Source of the DNA: Asinibacterium sp. OR53
Lineage (GTDB): Bacteria; Bacteroidota; Bacteroidia; Chitinophagales; Chitinophagaceae
Assembly: GCF_000515315.1 (NCBI RefSeq)
Contig: NZ_KI911562.1
Span: forward strand, 558,001-622,000
Direction of reading: 5' to 3'
DNA: 64,000 nucleotides
Position numbers and translations under genes: made by a program. A model generated the notes under the pieces. That model had not been told where the DNA came from and did not search any database. It saw only the letters and a list, made by a program, of their open reading frames with translations. How positions within the stretch are numbered: position 1 is the stretch's first letter; each line of letters begins with the position of its first letter. This document shows, piece by piece, positions 62,015-64,000 of this stretch.

Positions 62015-62621
62015 TCGCAGGATACATAAAAAACTAATTACAGCAGCCGTGATCACCGGCTGCTTTTTTATGTTTGCCTGCGAAAATGATGTGAATGAAG
62101 TGAGAGCGTTGGGTAAGAGAAAGCCTGGTGTTGATGAAGGAAGCAAAATTGAAAGTTACCTGAGTGTAGGAGGCCACATGCGGGCCAAGCTTACTGCACC
62201 TGTGATGCTGAGTTTCCAGGGCGATAGCGCACGCAAAGCCGAATTCCCTAAAACGCTGCACGTTGATTTTTATAATGACAGCCTGGTAATCGAAAGCCAG
62301 CTCGGCGCCAAATACGGGCGCTACCTTGAAGGAGAAAGCAAAGTATTTCTGAAAGACAGTGTGGTAGCGTTCAATATCAAAGGAGATACACTGTTTGCCA
62401 AAGAACTTTACTGGGACCAGTCCCTCGGCCAGTTCCATACCGATAAAGAAGTGACCATCAGTCAACGTACCCCCCGCCAAAAACTGATCGGACTGAAAGG
62501 CATCCGCTGCAACCAGGATTTATCGAACATTACATTGTTCGACCTCAAGCCCGGCAGCTTTTTCATTGTTCCCGACAGCACTTCTACGGCTAAAGACACA
62601 AGTAAAACTGTAATAAAGTAA
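62007..62621 (+). CDS. lptC: LptC-like lipopolysaccharide export protein, lipoprotein
   Basis: The 204-residue product has a short signal ending F-F-M-F-A-C-E-N-D, a lipobox-like cysteine. The LptC/OstA-like fold follows: V-E-S or L-V-I-E-S-Q-L-G-A-K-Y-G, L-Y-W-D-Q and F-H-T-D-K-E-V-T-I. LptC relays lipopolysaccharide from the inner-membrane LptBFG complex to the LptA bridge. It overlaps the barrel gene by eight bases. A terminator-like hairpin at 62043-62069 lies inside its first 21 codons. Confidence 0.88.
   Translation: MINRRIHKKLITAAVITGCFFMFACENDVNEVRALGKRKPGVDEGSKIESYLSVGGHMRAKLTAPVMLSFQGDSARKAEFPKTLHVDFYNDSLVIESQLGAKYGRYLEGESKVFLKDSVVAFNIKGDTLFAKELYWDQSLGQFHTDKEVTISQRTPRQKLIGLKGIRCNQDLSNITLFDLKPGSFFIVPDSTSTAKDTSKTVIK
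62043..62069 (+). terminator. terminator-like hairpin inside lptC
   Basis: GCAGCCG (62043-62049) and CGGCTGC (62057-62063) form a perfect seven-pair stem with a seven-base loop, followed by six T residues. It is in the coding region for the lptC signal peptide, 29 bases after the preceding barrel gene stops, so it could lower transcription into lptC. Confidence 0.5.
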
Positions 62622-62646
62622 ATTGCGAATGGATGAGTTCAAAGAA

Positions 62647-62748
62647 CGTCATCCTGAGTGAGCGAAGCGAATCGAAGGACCTACCGAACATTCAGGCAGA
62701 TCCCTCGACTGCGCTCAGGATAACGACCAACAAACACTCAGGATGACG
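62647..62748. repeat. CGTCATCC-family palindromic repeat
   Basis: The outer arms CGTCATCCTGAGTG (62647-62660) and CACTCAGGATGACG (62735-62748) are perfect inverted copies of 14 bases. A further internal copy, CGCTCAGGATAACG, lies near 62711. The family resembles the dispersed CGTCATCCTGAG repeats found in many bacterial genomes. It fills most of the gap between lptC and the aldo/keto reductase gene. Confidence 0.75.
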
Positions 62749-62782
62749 CGTCAATCAATTATTAAATCAAAAATAGAAAAGT

Positions 62783-63772
62783 ATGGAATATCGCAGGATG
62801 GGCAAGACCGGCCTTCAACTCAGCATACTCAGTTACGGAAGCTGGGTAACCTTTCACAAGCAAATCAACGATGGCATTGCCGATGAATTGATGGGACTTG
62901 CTTACGACGCCGGCATTAATTTTTTCGACAATGCAGAAGCGTATGCATTAGGCGAAAGTGAGCAAATGATGGGCCGGGTATTGAAGAAAAAAAACTGGGA
63001 CCGCACCTCCTATACCCTTTCTTCCAAAGCGTATTTCGGCTGGAGAGGTAAACAAAACAAGCCCAACCAGACCGGCCTCAGCCGCAAACACCTGGTAGAA
63101 GCCTGCCATGAAGCCTTGCAACGGCTGCAGACAGACTACCTGGATATTTATTTCTGCCACCGTCCCGATCCCGCCGTACCTATTGAAGAAGTGGTATGGA
63201 CCATGCATAACCTGATACAGCAGGGCAAAGTGTTGTATTGGGGCACCAGCCAGTGGAGCGGTGCAGAGATCATGGAAGCCCATCGCGCAGCGCAACAGTA
63301 TCACCTCATCGCTCCTACGGTTGAGCAACCGCAATACAATATGTTCGAACGTTTTAAGATGGAGCAGGATTACTTGCCGGTATTCAGGAACGTTGGACTG
63401 GGTACTACCATCTGGAGTCCGCTCGCCGCCGGTTTCCTTACAGGCAAATACAACAATGGTATTCCGGAAGGATCGAGACTGGCATTGGAAGGATTCGACT
63501 GGTTAAAAGACCGCTGGGTGCAGGAAGCCAAAATAGAAAAGGCGAAGCAATTACTACTCCTGGCCAACGAACTAGGTGTATCCCTTGCCAGTCTGGCCAT
63601 TGCCTGGACCATTCACAACCCGCATGTAACCACTGCTATCCTGGGCGCTACAAAAGCATCGCAACTGGAAGAAAATTTGAAAGCACTGGACGCTTTGCCA
63701 CTGCTTACTGCAGAAGTAATGGAGCGGATTGAAAAAATATTACAGAACAAGCCGGTGATGGATCTTTCCTGA
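62783..63772 (+). CDS. aldo/keto reductase, potassium-channel beta-subunit type
   Basis: The 329-residue product is an NADPH-dependent aldo/keto reductase with the tetrad D-Y-K-H: I-N-F-F-D-N-A-E-A-Y, S-S-K-A-Y and D-I-Y-F-C-H. The sequence is nearest the Kv-beta/YghZ branch. It probably reduces small aldehydes or ketones. No membrane channel is nearby. A signal peptide is absent, so it is cytoplasmic. Confidence 0.93.
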   Translation: MEYRRMGKTGLQLSILSYGSWVTFHKQINDGIADELMGLAYDAGINFFDNAEAYALGESEQMMGRVLKKKNWDRTSYTLSSKAYFGWRGKQNKPNQTGLSRKHLVEACHEALQRLQTDYLDIYFCHRPDPAVPIEEVVWTMHNLIQQGKVLYWGTSQWSGAEIMEAHRAAQQYHLIAPTVEQPQYNMFERFKMEQDYLPVFRNVGLGTTIWSPLAAGFLTGKYNNGIPEGSRLALEGFDWLKDRWVQEAKIEKAKQLLLLANELGVSLASLAIAWTIHNPHVTTAILGATKASQLEENLKALDALPLLTAEVMERIEKILQNKPVMDLS

Positions 63773-63795
63773 GACGATTAAACACTGATCACAAC

Positions 63796-64000
63796 ATGAG
63801 ATTCTTTATCCTGTGCATACTTACCTGTTCCCTGTCGCTTGTCCATGCGCAGCATTTTCAACAGGCGTTATCATTGTTAACTGAGAATAAAAGAACCGAA
63901 GCCAAAGCAGCGCTTACTCCCTTCATCAATAATCCATCTGAATCGCAGCAGGCATTGCTTTCACTGACACTGTTGGAATTGAACAACTCGCATTTCGATG
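63796..64000 (+). CDS. secreted protein, N-terminal part
   Basis: A new frame starts at 63796 and runs off the right edge after 68 residues. The first 18 residues form a signal peptide (F-F-I-L-C-I-L-T-C-S-L-S-L-V-H-A-Q), then a helical segment (F-Q-Q-A-L-S-L-L-T-E-N-K-R-T-E-A-K-A-A-L) resembling the first repeat of a tetratricopeptide array. Nothing more can be said from this part. It lies 23 bases after the aldo/keto reductase stop. Confidence 0.7.
   Translation, partial: MRFFILCILTCSLSLVHAQHFQQALSLLTENKRTEAKAALTPFINNPSESQQALLSLTLLELNNSHFD

Noticed and set aside
1..64000. tRNA, rRNA, CRISPR array or insertion sequence
   Set aside because: No cloverleaf, rRNA segment, regular repeat-spacer array or transposase was recognised on either strand.

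Overview
The window looks like chromosomal DNA from a Bacteroidota bacterium, most likely a member of the Chitinophagaceae. This rests on protein families typical of that phylum (DUF5777 and DUF4286 proteins, ribosomal protein THX, a split MetH, a futalosine-pathway MqnC, a sigma-54 type regulator beside kdp). It also rests on repeated promoter elements of the form TAnnTTTG, the Bacteroidota -7 box, with TTG/TTTG about 19-21 bases upstream. Coding density is high. I see no rRNA, tRNA, CRISPR array or insertion sequence.

Layout. 1-9.7 kb, nearly all minus strand: the end of a YHS protein, a large SNF2 helicase with two SWIM zinc fingers, ComB, a short SSB, GcvT, and a PadR-controlled operon ending in a double-PspC membrane protein. 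9.9-18.2 kb: an ArsC-like reductase, a holin-like membrane protein, a paired M16 protease (one catalytic, one non-catalytic), an aspartyl protease with PDZ, MqnC, and an ECF sigma/anti-sigma/outer-membrane operon. 18.2-25.1 kb: SerS, GcvH, VanZ, a gap with a possible minus-strand small RNA, a GH25 lysozyme, a radical SAM/SPASM protein, MarR and a GH10-like hydrolase.

25.1-38.7 kb is a potassium module. It holds an NtrC-type response regulator, an AT-rich hydrolase, then a well-formed sigma-54 promoter followed by a 27-residue membrane peptide, kdpF, kdpA, kdpB, kdpC, an outer-membrane barrel, a KdpD-like sensor without kinase domain, and a separate histidine kinase. A convergent kup potassium transporter follows. 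The likely circuit is that the KdpD-like protein senses, the separate kinase phosphorylates the NtrC-type regulator, and the regulator activates the sigma-54 promoter from the upstream repeats.

38.9-46.1 kb: a helicase-nuclease with an AddB-like iron-sulfur PD-(D/E)XK domain, an Ig-like lipoprotein, RecR, and an envelope trio (tRNA_anti-like, YceI, DUF5777). 46.1-55 kb: a split methionine synthase preceded by a long, hairpin-rich leader, an outer-membrane protein, a LOG hydrolase, ExoIII, HU, ribosomal protein THX and a secreted class V aminotransferase. 55-64 kb: a HigBA toxin-antitoxin pair with a perfect operator palindrome, a small CxxC membrane protein, glycosyltransferases with MeaB among them, CoaX, an outer-membrane protein, LptC, an aldo/keto reductase and the start of a secreted protein.

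The signals most worth following are the re-wired kdp circuit with its micropeptide, the metH leader RNA, the possible small RNA near 20.7-20.9 kb, the palindromic operators at padR and higBA, and the terminator-like hairpin inside lptC. All homology calls come from reading motifs by eye; no database search was run.
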